Part shown: positions 9,880-16,999 of the stretch, piece after piece
Numbering within the stretch: the first letter of the stretch is position 1
Layout: every line of letters starts with the position of its first letter
Origin: Williamwhitmania sp035530955
GTDB taxonomy: Bacteria > Bacteroidota > Bacteroidia > Bacteroidales > Williamwhitmaniaceae
Reading direction: 5' to 3'
DNA length: 29,729 nt
NCBI GenBank assembly: GCA_035530955.1
Contig: DATKTT010000134.1
Coordinates: 1-29,729 of the forward strand
Made by a program: the position numbers and the translations under genes
Notes under the pieces: model-generated
Told to the model about the DNA's origin: nothing
The model's input: the letters and a program-made list of their open reading frames with translations, nothing else
The model's database searches: none

Positions 9880-10959
9880 CTATTTATTGGCATGCTTTGC
9901 TACTTCTTGAAGGAAATCGTCGAACAGGAACTCGGTATCCGTGGGACCACCGGAGGCTTCGGGGTGAAACTGCACGGCAAAAAATGGTTTGGTGCTATGC
10001 TTAATTCCCTCGCAGGTTCCATCGTTGGCGTTTTCGAAGAGGAGGCTCCAATCCTTGTTGAGGGTGGCTGTATCGATGGCAAAACCATGGTTTTGTGAGG
10101 TGATATAGCAGCGATTAGTGCCGGAAAGAATTACCGGCTGGTTGTGGCTTCGATGGCCATAGGGAAGCTTGTAGGTGTTGGCCCCGGTGGCAAGCGCCAT
10201 CAGCTGGGTGCCGAGGCAAATTCCCATTATTGGCTTGCTTCCATCCAGAGCCACCCTGAGGTTTTCTATGGTGGAAATATTCATTTTGGGGTCACCAGGC
10301 CCATTGGAGATAAAGAGCCCATCCCACTCATCGCGGTTGAAGTTGTGGTTATGGGGTAGCCTTACTACCGTGGTATCACGTCGTAGAAGACAGCGTAGGA
10401 TGTTGTTTTTTACCCCACAATCGACCAGTGCAATGCGGTATTTTCCTGATCCGTAGGTCTTAATCTCCTGTGTGGAAACCTGGGCAACAAGGTCTTCTGT
10501 ATCCGGATTTCTCCAAGGAACATCGGCATCAATTACAATTTTTGCCAACGTGCTGCCCTTCTCCCGCAGCTTCTTGGTTAACGCTCTGGTGTCAATGCCA
10601 GAGATGGCTGGTATTTTCCACTCCTTGAGCCATTCACCCAGGCTCACCTTAGCATTCCAGTGACTGTAGCGCTCGCTGTATTCCGAAACTACAAGCCCTG
10701 AAACCTGAATAGCATCCGATTCCCAGAATTGGAATATCTCCTCACGGGAGCTATTTCCCGGGACACCATAGTTGCCAATTAACGGGTAGGTTGCCACCAA
10801 AATCTGCCCTTTATAGGATGGGTCAGTTAGGCTTTCAGGGTAGCCTGTCATAGCTGTGTTGAACACCAGCTCGCCTGCTGAGCCACCTTGGTATCCAAAC
10901 GAGTAACCCTCGTATTGCGAGCCGTCGTCCAAAATTAGCGTTGCCTTGATTTTTTCCAT
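9880..10959 (-). CDS. carA: Carbamoyl-phosphate synthase small (glutaminase) subunit
   Basis: 359 aa. It hydrolyses glutamine and passes ammonia to CarB. The N-terminal CPSase-sm domain starts ATLILDDGSQYEGYSFG and includes GELVFNTAMTGYPESLTDPSY. The class-I amidotransferase domain carries the triad: Cys248 in GICLGTQ, His332 and Glu334 in VQFHPEASGG. It is about 20 residues shorter than the E. coli protein, which is usual for this phylum. The start ATG lies only about 30 nt after the T-run of an intrinsic terminator on the same strand, so expression probably depends on readthrough of that terminator from the promoter near 11400. It is the first gene of the carAB pair. Confidence 0.98.
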   Translation of the reverse strand: MEKIKATLILDDGSQYEGYSFGYQGGSAGELVFNTAMTGYPESLTDPSYKGQILVATYPLIGNYGVPGNSSREEIFQFWESDAIQVSGLVVSEYSERYSHWNAKVSLGEWLKEWKIPAISGIDTRALTKKLREKGSTLAKIVIDADVPWRNPDTEDLVAQVSTQEIKTYGSGKYRIALVDCGVKNNILRCLLRRDTTVVRLPHNHNFNRDEWDGLFISNGPGDPKMNISTIENLRVALDGSKPIMGICLGTQLMALATGANTYKLPYGHRSHNQPVILSGTNRCYITSQNHGFAIDTATLNKDWSLLFENANDGTCEGIKHSTKPFFAVQFHPEASGGPTDTEFLFDDFLQEVAKHANK

Positions 10960-10989
10960 TGCGCTATTTCAATCATCTGTGGTTTGTAC

Positions 10990-11017
10990 AAAAAAAAAGG
11001 TCGACATCACGTCGACC
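10990..11017 (-). terminator. Intrinsic terminator (attenuator) in the carAB leader
   Basis: On the minus strand, GGTCGAC pairs with GTCGACC (plus-strand arms 10999-11005 and 11011-11017, 5-nt loop) and is followed directly by nine T residues (plus-strand A run 10990-10998). It lies about 30-60 nt before the carA ATG and about 375 nt after the predicted transcription start. No complete gene of recognisable function ends here, so it reads as a conditional terminator controlling carAB. Confidence 0.85.
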
Positions 11018-11131
11018 CTTCCCATAAACTAACTGTGTATTGCATTTTGGTGGAAATGCCTTAACTGATGGTAGGCAGCCCTGCTTTTCCTTCGCTATGC
11101 CGACACTATTGTTCGGTTGCGGTGATTGGCC

Positions 11132-11144
11132 GGGGAGGGTCGAC
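11132..11144 (-). promoter_or_regulatory. Candidate antiterminator segment of the carAB leader
   Basis: Plus-strand GGGGAGGGTCGAC here is the inverted complement of GTCGACCCTTCCC at 11011-11023 apart from one mismatch. In the minus-strand RNA the two pair over 9 + 3 bp and sequester the 5' arm of the terminator hairpin. Confidence 0.55.
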
Positions 11145-11392
11145 ACTGTGCTTGTCCATCCTCGTCGCTCAAAAGAGCGCCTGCTAAGGTTGGTGCTATG
11201 CCAACCTTTGCTGCTTTTCATAAGAAGAAGTGGGTTGCCATTAACATGGCATGACCCATTTGAAGTTGATGAGTATGCAGCTGATTCTTCGAATCCAAAT
11301 TCTCCATAGGAACAAGCCAAGTAACTATTAATCTTGATTTTTGGATTTTTCATTTCCTATGGACTACCTCGTTCTAATGAAATATTCGACTG

Positions 11393-11423
11393 CAAATCTA
11401 CTGGAAAATGTAATTCATGCAAA
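11393..11423 (-). promoter_or_regulatory. Bacteroidota-type promoter of the carAB leader
   Basis: On the minus strand, TTTG (plus-strand 11420-11423) is followed after exactly 19 nt by TAGATTTG (plus-strand 11393-11400), a perfect match to the TTTG/TAnnTTTG consensus. Transcription would begin about 4-7 nt further on, near 11386-11389, giving a leader of about 430 nt before carA. Confidence 0.8.
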
Positions 11424-11680
11424 TAAATATACAGGAAAATATTTAAAAAAATATTAGAACTTTTAAAAATATTAATATACAGTGTTTTAATGTTTTTGAA
11501 TAGTGGTATAAAAATACAAAAAATGGTTTAGAGCAAGAAAGGCATATTTACTCCTTCCAGTGGACTGTTCTATTTTAATATATGCCGATTCCCCATTTGA
11601 GGCATAGCGTTGGCACTCTTGAAATATCATTCATTATTACTACTTTTACCCATATTGCCTTGTTATCATTTGCTTACGTT

Positions 11681-14476
11681 ATGATAAGAAAACTATATAT
11701 TACATTAGTTGGTATTTTGCTTCTTCAGGGCGTTGTTTTTCAGGCTTATGCACAAAATGCCAAAGTGGACTCCATTCGCACTCAAGGGCAGGTTTTGTTC
11801 AATGGGGGAGACTTTGCCAAGGCCCTTCCATACTGTGAAAAGTTACATGAACTTTTTCCGTCCGACGGCAAGTACCTTTACCAAACTGGTGTTTGCCTAC
11901 TTAAGCAGACAAGGCAAACAGATAGGGCCTATACGTTGCTTATGCGTGCTTCCCAAATGGATGTTCCTGTTCAAGTTTATTACTACCTAGGAGTTGCCAG
12001 CAGGCTTCTGTACCGCTTTGATGAGGCCATCGATTACTTTCGTCGTTACATGGTCTCTGGCGGTCATGAGATTAGTGGCGAGGAGGTAGAAAAGCAGGTT
12101 TCTATGTGCGAGAATGGCAGCTACCTAATTAAGTATGCAACCGATGTGGAGGTGTTGGCTAAGGCAAAAACGGTGGCCGATTCCTTGCTTCTATACTACA
12201 GTGTAGCACCGGGCAAGGGTCGGTTGGCGAAGCTACCGGACGAGCTCATGTCGAAGTTGGACAAGCATAAGAAAATCAAATTTCCACAGGCAATTTACTA
12301 CCCTTCTGCTTCAGATGATGAACCACAGGTTATCTACTTTTCCAGCTATGGAAAAACCGATTTGAGCGGGATGAATATTTGGAAGACAGAGAAAATCAGT
12401 GCTGGCGAGTGGGGGCAACCAGTGGCTCTCCCCAAGGAGATAAACTCGGGTGGCGATGAAATTTTCCCGATCCCAGCCCGAGATGGAGCAGTGCTTTACT
12501 TTTCTTCCAACAACCTGTATGGGATGGGTGGCTACGATATTTTCAAAACCACCTACGATTCGGTTGCAAACAAATGGTCGACACCTGAAAATCTTGGTTT
12601 CCCAATCAACTCACCCTACGATGATTTTTGCTTTGTGCCCAATTCGAATGGAGATACAGCCATTTTTGCATCAAATCGCGAGGTGACTGGAGATTCCATT
12701 GTTGTTTATAAGGTTAAATTATCAATGCGGGGGGTAAAAAAAAGCCTATCAGGGCTCGACGAGGTTACGGAGTTGGCTAAGTTAAATCCCATTAATCGCG
12801 TTAAGGACAGCTCTAGTTCTTTGCCACAATCAAGGTTGCAGCTTCCAAAGGCACGTGTGGCAGGATTACAGTACGACCTCACCTACATGGGGCTGATGGC
12901 CCGATTATTTCAGATGCGGCAAACACAGGATTCGCTCCAAACTAAGCTGAACCTACTTCGGCAGGAGTATACTGCTTCGGCTTCTTCTAAAACCGACAGC
13001 TTTTCTACCGCAATAGTGCTGCTAGAGCGTAGGTTAATGGGACTAAACCTTAGCATGGATGAGGTCAATAAAAAGGCAATAGCTATGGAGCAGAACTATT
13101 TAACGGCTAAGCAAAATAGTGTTCAACACGAGACTACCTCCGCTCGGTCAACTCAAAATTTACCAGTTGGAGACTTTCTCTCCAACGCTAAGGTGCAGAC
13201 CTACTTCGGTGCAGAGCGCATTGCCGCCTTGGATCGTCTTACCCTTGCCGCTCAGCGGCTCGATACTTCGCTTTCGCAGAGTATGGAGGTTCTTCGACAA
13301 AGGCAGGATTTAGAAACAATGCTTTCAGTGGCCGAAACGCAAACCGACATTGGAGCCATTAAAAAGTCGCTCAACGCTTTAACAAGAAAACCGCTAGTAG
13401 TTCCCAACGATTTTCTTGAGAAGCGGTTGTTAGTTAGCGTAGGTATTCGACAGCTTTATTTGGAAAGGGTGCAGGAGGATTCGAATAACGAGGAGGTCAA
13501 AGGCTATGTGGAGGCTGGAACCGGTGACCTATTTGCCTCACAAACAGTGCTGAATAATGGTCGAAGAGACACTGTTTCAATTGACAGCTATGAGGGGATT
13601 AGAGATGCCATTTGGCTAGAGGAGAGAGGGATTACTCGCTATCAGCTAGCCATTGCAACGCTTCTTGATCTACCCAATATCGATTCGTTGAAGAATAAGC
13701 TGCAGCATCTTTTGCATAAAAGCACAATTCCTTTTTACTCTTATTCATCAACTCCTGCTGAACAGAATATTGGAATTGGAACCCTCAAACCAGAGTCTAG
13801 GCTGCCGGAAGGGGTTCAGGTTAAAATTAAGCCAAGCTATAACGAAGGGCTTAGCGTAGTTGATCCTTTCCCATACAATGCAGCCAATCCAATTCCAATG
13901 GATGACCCATTGCCCAATGGGGTTGTTTATCGCATTCAACTTGGTGCATTTAGCCAGCCCGTAAATTACTCCGTTTTCAAGGGATTGGCTCCACTTTCGG
14001 GGGAAGTAGTTAAGGGTGGCTCGTTGAAGAAATACTTTGCCGGACTGTTTGAAAACTATCGTGATGCTCAGTCTGGATTGGTTTTGGTGAAATCGAAAGG
14101 GTTTAGTGATGCCTACGTGGTATCGTGGGTAAACGGCAAAATTACACCTACTGCCCGTGCCCAAAATTTTGAGCAACGGAAACCAAAACCTGCTCATACC
14201 AAGCCAACGAAAAATGTGGATGAGGCTGCTCAGGGAAATACGCTCTATCGCGTTGTAATCGGGACGTTTGAATCCTCTATCCCCCCTCAGGCAGTTGCAA
14301 TTTTGAATGCTGAGGCAAAAGGCAAGGAGGTTGCCAAGAAAATAATTGCCGAAGACGCAGTGAGCTACAGTGTTGGTAATTTTACTAACTTTGAGGAAGC
14401 CTTTAAGGTAAAGCAAGCCCTTCTCGCAGGCGGCTATGTTGAGGCTTATGTTACAACTGTTGTAATTGAAGAGTAA
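11681..14476 (+). CDS. Secreted TPR / PD40 / double-SPOR domain protein
   Basis: 931 aa from the ATG at 11681. That start is chosen over the upstream in-frame ATG at 11582 because it gives a proper signal peptide (MIRKLYITLVGILLLQGVVFQAYAQ) right at the N-terminus, while the extra 33 residues look unnatural. Order of parts: signal peptide; TPR-like helices at about 25-150; beta-propeller PD40-type repeats at about 205-370 (VIYFSSYGK, AVLYFSSNNLYGMGGYDIFKTTYD, AIFASNRE); a long helical, probably coiled-coil region at about 415-640; and two SPOR-like domains at about 748-825 (VVYRIQLGAF) and 853-929 (TLYRVVIGTF). SPOR domains bind denuded peptidoglycan. It resembles the OmpA-associated PD40/TPR proteins of Bacteroidota but ends in SPOR instead of OmpA. 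It is the first gene of a tight unit with clpS, nfeD and floA (14 nt to clpS). Confidence 0.85.
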   Translation: MIRKLYITLVGILLLQGVVFQAYAQNAKVDSIRTQGQVLFNGGDFAKALPYCEKLHELFPSDGKYLYQTGVCLLKQTRQTDRAYTLLMRASQMDVPVQVYYYLGVASRLLYRFDEAIDYFRRYMVSGGHEISGEEVEKQVSMCENGSYLIKYATDVEVLAKAKTVADSLLLYYSVAPGKGRLAKLPDELMSKLDKHKKIKFPQAIYYPSASDDEPQVIYFSSYGKTDLSGMNIWKTEKISAGEWGQPVALPKEINSGGDEIFPIPARDGAVLYFSSNNLYGMGGYDIFKTTYDSVANKWSTPENLGFPINSPYDDFCFVPNSNGDTAIFASNREVTGDSIVVYKVKLSMRGVKKSLSGLDEVTELAKLNPINRVKDSSSSLPQSRLQLPKARVAGLQYDLTYMGLMARLFQMRQTQDSLQTKLNLLRQEYTASASSKTDSFSTAIVLLERRLMGLNLSMDEVNKKAIAMEQNYLTAKQNSVQHETTSARSTQNLPVGDFLSNAKVQTYFGAERIAALDRLTLAAQRLDTSLSQSMEVLRQRQDLETMLSVAETQTDIGAIKKSLNALTRKPLVVPNDFLEKRLLVSVGIRQLYLERVQEDSNNEEVKGYVEAGTGDLFASQTVLNNGRRDTVSIDSYEGIRDAIWLEERGITRYQLAIATLLDLPNIDSLKNKLQHLLHKSTIPFYSYSSTPAEQNIGIGTLKPESRLPEGVQVKIKPSYNEGLSVVDPFPYNAANPIPMDDPLPNGVVYRIQLGAFSQPVNYSVFKGLAPLSGEVVKGGSLKKYFAGLFENYRDAQSGLVLVKSKGFSDAYVVSWVNGKITPTARAQNFEQRKPKPAHTKPTKNVDEAAQGNTLYRVVIGTFESSIPPQAVAILNAEAKGKEVAKKIIAEDAVSYSVGNFTNFEEAFKVKQALLAGGYVEAYVTTVVIEE

Positions 14477-14490
14477 ATAGATAGTTGAAA

Positions 14491-14778
14491 ATGGAAGAAC
14501 AGCCTATTTCGTCCTCTATGGACGACATTCTTGATGAAATTAAGTTAGGTGGAGTGCTAGTGCTTCATAACGATGAGGTAAACGAGTTCAGCTACGTGGT
14601 GGAATCGTTGGTGGAGGTTTGCGACCATGGTAGCCTTCAGGCAGAACAGTGCACCCTTCTTGCCCATTACAAGGGTAAATGTGAAGTGAAGTATGGGTCA
14701 ATGGGTAAACTCAAGCCAATGAAAGATGAGCTAAGCCGTCGTGGCCTCATGTCCACCATCGAAAACCGATTAAGTTAA
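14491..14778 (+). CDS. clpS: ATP-dependent Clp protease adaptor ClpS
   Basis: 95 aa. ClpS delivers N-end-rule substrates to the ClpA or ClpC unfoldase for degradation by ClpP. The core signature is present: VLHNDEVNEFSYVVESL with Asn27-Asp28-Glu29 (the acidic pocket residues) and His59 in LLAHYKGKCEVKYG, matching the residues that bind the substrate's free N-terminal amine. The start is the ATG at 14491; an upstream TTG at 14485 in the same frame is possible but unneeded. It sits 14 nt after the SPOR gene and 6 nt before nfeD, so it is almost certainly cotranscribed with them. Length is normal for the family (about 90-106 aa). Confidence 0.95.
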   Translation: MEEQPISSSMDDILDEIKLGGVLVLHNDEVNEFSYVVESLVEVCDHGSLQAEQCTLLAHYKGKCEVKYGSMGKLKPMKDELSRRGLMSTIENRLS

Positions 14779-14784
14779 GAATTT

Positions 14785-15252
14785 ATGGCACTAGTTATCG
14801 GCCTTATCTTACTGGCCCTTTTTCTCTTTTTTGTTGAATTTTTGCTAATCCCAGGGATTACAGTTGCTGGTATTTTAGGAGCTTTAGCAATGGTTACGGG
14901 CATTTATTTGGCCTACCATACAATTGGCAGCACTGCAGGACATATAACCCTTTCGGTGGCAACAATCCTCGCGTTCCTCATCGTATTCTTTTCGCTGCGC
15001 TCTAAAACGTGGAAGCATTTATCGTTGCATACGCAGCTTCACTCCTCCGTGGAAACGGAGCTTACCAGCGTTGAAATTTTACCTGGTGACGAAGGTGTAA
15101 GCAAATCGAGGCTGGCGCCAATGGGAACCGTATCCATTAAGGGGATTGAGGTAGAGGCGAAATCTACTGGTGCCTTTATCGATCCTCGAAGGGATGTTGT
15201 AGTGGTAAAAGTTGAAAAATCTCGAATAATTGTTAAACTCAAAAATAGTTAG
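14785..15252 (+). CDS. nfeD: Short NfeD-family membrane protein
   Basis: 155 aa. The N-terminal half has three closely spaced membrane segments (about 2-22, 27-47 and 52-72). The C-terminal 80 residues form the OB-fold-like NfeD domain (GDEGVSKSRLAPMGTVSIKGIEVEAKSTGAFIDPRRDVVVVKVE). It lacks the serine-protease domain of long NfeD proteins, so it is the truncated type that normally pairs with a flotillin. It is followed by floA after 2 nt, the usual NfeD-flotillin pairing, which supports a role in organising membrane microdomains. The segment VSIKGIEVEAKSTGAFI contains the conserved GxxxxA.S.G core of the family. Confidence 0.92.
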   Translation: MALVIGLILLALFLFFVEFLLIPGITVAGILGALAMVTGIYLAYHTIGSTAGHITLSVATILAFLIVFFSLRSKTWKHLSLHTQLHSSVETELTSVEILPGDEGVSKSRLAPMGTVSIKGIEVEAKSTGAFIDPRRDVVVVKVEKSRIIVKLKNS

Positions 15253-15254
15253 CT

Positions 15255-16244
15255 ATGACAGGTTTAGGTTTATACCTCATTATTGTTGCCGCAGCTCTTA
15301 TCGGACTTTGGTTTATTCTCTACTTTATTCCAATTGGGCTTTGGTTTACGGCTGTAATTTCAGACGTTAAAATATCGCTCATGCAGCTCATTTTAATGCG
15401 ATGGAGAAAGGTTCCACCATCTACCATTGTATCGGCTCTTATTGAAGGCACTAAGGCTGGACTTACCCTCGTTCCCAACGAGATGGAGGCTCACTACATG
15501 GCGGGTGGAAATGTAACCAAGGTGGTTCACGCGCTGGTTTCGGCTCAGAAAGCCAACATCCCGCTCGACTTTAAAATGGCCACAGCTATCGACCTAGCTG
15601 GCCGCGATGTTTTTGAGGCTGTGCAGATGTCAGTTAACCCACGAGTTATTAATACTCCACCCGTTACGGCAGTGGCAAAGGATGGTATTCAGCTTATTGC
15701 CAAGGCAAGGGTTACCGTTAGAGCCAACATTAAACAGCTAGTTGGAGGTGCCGGTGAGGAGACCATCCTAGCCCGTGTTGGCGAAGGAATTGTTTCGTCC
15801 ATTGGATCTTCAGAATCGCACAAAACGGTGTTGGAAAATCCAGACTACATCTCGCGTGTGGTGCTCGACAAGGGTCTTGACTCTGGAACTGCATTTGAAA
15901 TTTTGTCTATCGACATTGCAGATATTGACATTGGACGTAATATTGGTGCTGTGTTGCAGATGGACCAAGCGAATGCTGACAAGAATATTGCTCAAGCAAA
16001 AGCCGAAGAGCGTCGGGCAATGGCTGTTGCACTAGAGCAAGAAATGAAGGCTAAGGCACAGGAGGCAAGGGCAAAAGTAATTGAGGCTGAGGCTGAAATT
16101 CCCATGGCCATTGCCGAATCGTTCCGCTCGGGGAACCTAGGCATTATGGATTACTACAAGCTGCGGAATCTGCAAGCTGATACCGATATGCGCGAATCTA
16201 TTGCCAAGCCACAGCAAGGTAGCAACCAACCAAAGAAACAGTAA
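15255..16244 (+). CDS. floA: Flotillin-like protein FloA (SPFH family)
   Basis: 329 aa, matching the 330-aa bacterial FloA/YqfA family. A membrane hairpin at about residues 3-40 anchors the protein to the inner face of the cytoplasmic membrane. The SPFH domain at about 50-210 contains LVPNEMEAHYMAGGNVTKVVHAL and NPRVINTPPVTAVAKDGIQL, both characteristic. A helical stretch at about 235-290 rich in Ala, Glu and Lys (AKAEERRAMAVALEQEMKAKAQEARAKV) is the flotillin coiled coil that drives oligomerisation. It is the last gene of the SPOR-clpS-nfeD-floA unit and is followed by a strong terminator. Identity is secure; its specific partner proteins here are unknown. Confidence 0.96.
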   Translation: MTGLGLYLIIVAAALIGLWFILYFIPIGLWFTAVISDVKISLMQLILMRWRKVPPSTIVSALIEGTKAGLTLVPNEMEAHYMAGGNVTKVVHALVSAQKANIPLDFKMATAIDLAGRDVFEAVQMSVNPRVINTPPVTAVAKDGIQLIAKARVTVRANIKQLVGGAGEETILARVGEGIVSSIGSSESHKTVLENPDYISRVVLDKGLDSGTAFEILSIDIADIDIGRNIGAVLQMDQANADKNIAQAKAEERRAMAVALEQEMKAKAQEARAKVIEAEAEIPMAIAESFRSGNLGIMDYYKLRNLQADTDMRESIAKPQQGSNQPKKQ

Positions 16245-16269
16245 TCGATTGCTCATCAGTATAGTTATG

Positions 16270-16298
16270 AAAGAGAGGAAAAAATCCTCTCTTTTTTT
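16270..16298 (+). terminator. Intrinsic terminator after floA
   Basis: Perfect 10-bp inverted repeat (arms 16270-16279 and 16285-16294, loop AAAAA), with a T run continuing to about 16298. A second T run at 16303-16310 leads into the -33 element of the tRNA promoter. Confidence 0.88.
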
Positions 16299-16307
16299 CT
16301 CGTTTTT

Positions 16308-16338
16308 TTTGTCAGAATGATTGAATTTTATACTTTTG
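16308..16338 (+). promoter_or_regulatory. Bacteroidota-type promoter of the tRNA pair
   Basis: TTTG at 16308-16311, then exactly 19 nt, then TACTTTTG at 16331-16338: a perfect match to TTTG/TAnnTTTG. The predicted start near 16343 lies about 85 nt before tRNA-Ser. The -33 element is the end of the T-rich stretch following the floA terminator. Confidence 0.8.
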
Positions 16339-16427
16339 TCGAGCCTTTACGGAGAGGCATGTGACCAAAATTTTCTTCCAAGAAAATCAAAGTCTGCAGT
16401 TAGTCTCCAATCAATGAAAGGTTGTTT

Positions 16428-16517
<90 letters not shown>

Positions 16518-16528
16518 AAGATTTTTTT

Positions 16529-16603
16529 CGGGGTGTAGCGCAGCCCGGTTAGCGCACCTGGTTTGGGACCAGGGGGTCCCAGGTTCGAATCCTGGTACCC
16601 CGA
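16529..16603 (+). tRNA. tRNA-Pro (anticodon TGG)
   Basis: 75 nt, 12 nt after tRNA-Ser. Acceptor CGGGGTG pairs with TACCCCG through a final G-T wobble. Anticodon stem CCTGG/CCAGG with loop TTTGGGA, anticodon TGG at 16564-16566, and a T arm with GGTTCGAATCC. Discriminator A at 16603; CCA is not encoded. Processed from the same transcript as tRNA-Ser. Confidence 0.97.
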
Positions 16604-16607
16604 CAGT

Positions 16608-16650
16608 AAAGAGCCTGTAGATCGTAAGATTTACAGGCTCTTTTTGTTTT
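16608..16650 (+). terminator. Intrinsic terminator after the tRNA pair
   Basis: Perfect 12-bp stem (arms 16608-16619 and 16632-16643) with a 12-nt loop, followed by a T-rich tract to 16650. It starts 4 nt after the tRNA-Pro discriminator base. Confidence 0.9.
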
Positions 16651-16999
16651 AATAAGAAATTAAGGTATCAACGAAGGCTCACGATGGAATCTTATTCAAA
16701 AATTTTCAAGAAAGTTGATATTTACGCTATCCCTACACACAATTGAATCGAACCTATAATTATTTTTATTTAGAATGTTGCTTTAATTATTATTGGTTAA
16801 TTTTAAAGAGGAAGTGATGCTCTTATTGATTGATAGGTATAATTAACGAGCATAATTAGAATTTATAGGTGTTTAATTGCTAATGATTTAATTGTTCTCT
16901 GCTGCACTTTTCTTAACTTGCGATTTAACAGTCTGAATAGTAATTTTCGCGATTTACTATAACGTTAGTGGACTAAAGTTTTGTTAATACTGCAATGCC
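16651..16999. other. AT-rich intergenic region, nothing else recognised
   Basis: About 350 bp between the tRNA terminator and the kinase-like gene. It is strongly AT-rich with many TTAAT/ATTAAT stretches. I found no ORF, no RNA gene and no match to TTTG-N19-TAnnTTTG, although the promoter of the 17000-22643 cluster should lie here. Confidence 0.5.

Larger units (their letters stand above)
10973..11353 (-). other. Open frame spanning the carAB leader; possible leader peptide, doubtful as a protein gene
   Basis: 126 codons with no stop, starting with ATG at 11353 (about 35 nt after the predicted transcription start) and ending 13 nt before the carA start. The frame runs straight through every hairpin of the leader and through the terminator itself. 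The translation has no recognisable domain, no signal peptide and an odd Ser/Asn/Pro/Cys-rich composition, as expected for a frame imposed on RNA structure. If it were translated to its end, ribosomes would cover the terminator and could couple leader translation to carA. I regard it as a candidate leader peptide at best; the RNA-structure reading is favoured. Confidence 0.3.
10990..11388 (-). ncRNA. Structured 5' leader of carAB with antiterminator/terminator arrangement
   Basis: From the predicted start near 11388 the minus-strand transcript folds into successive hairpins (plus-strand coordinates): 11228-11261, with a 6-bp inner and 5-8-bp outer stem and a TAAC-type loop; 11186-11208, 8-bp perfect; 11166-11179, 5-bp with a 4-nt loop; and the terminator at 10999-11017. 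Segment 11132-11144 is complementary to 11011-11023, which contains the terminator's 5' arm: 9 bp, one mismatch, then 3 more GC pairs. Forming that long-range pairing would destroy the terminator. This is direct sequence evidence for two exclusive folds. The ligand or effector is unknown; pyrimidine nucleotides, arginine or glutamine would be logical. I do not recognise a named riboswitch class. The leader could also release a roughly 390-nt terminated RNA. Confidence 0.7.

Noticed and set aside
10990..11388. tmRNA, RNase P RNA or T-box in the region upstream of carA
   Set aside because: I found no tRNA-like ends, no tag reading frame ending in ALAA, no RNase P core motif and no T-box sequence; the carAB leader reading fits better.
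11582..11680. Upstream in-frame ATG extension of the SPOR-domain gene
   Set aside because: The 33 extra residues precede a standard signal peptide that would then lie internally; the ATG at 11681 gives a normal secreted protein.
14485..14490. TTG start two codons before the clpS ATG
   Set aside because: The ATG at 14491 is the ordinary start and gives a normal-length ClpS.
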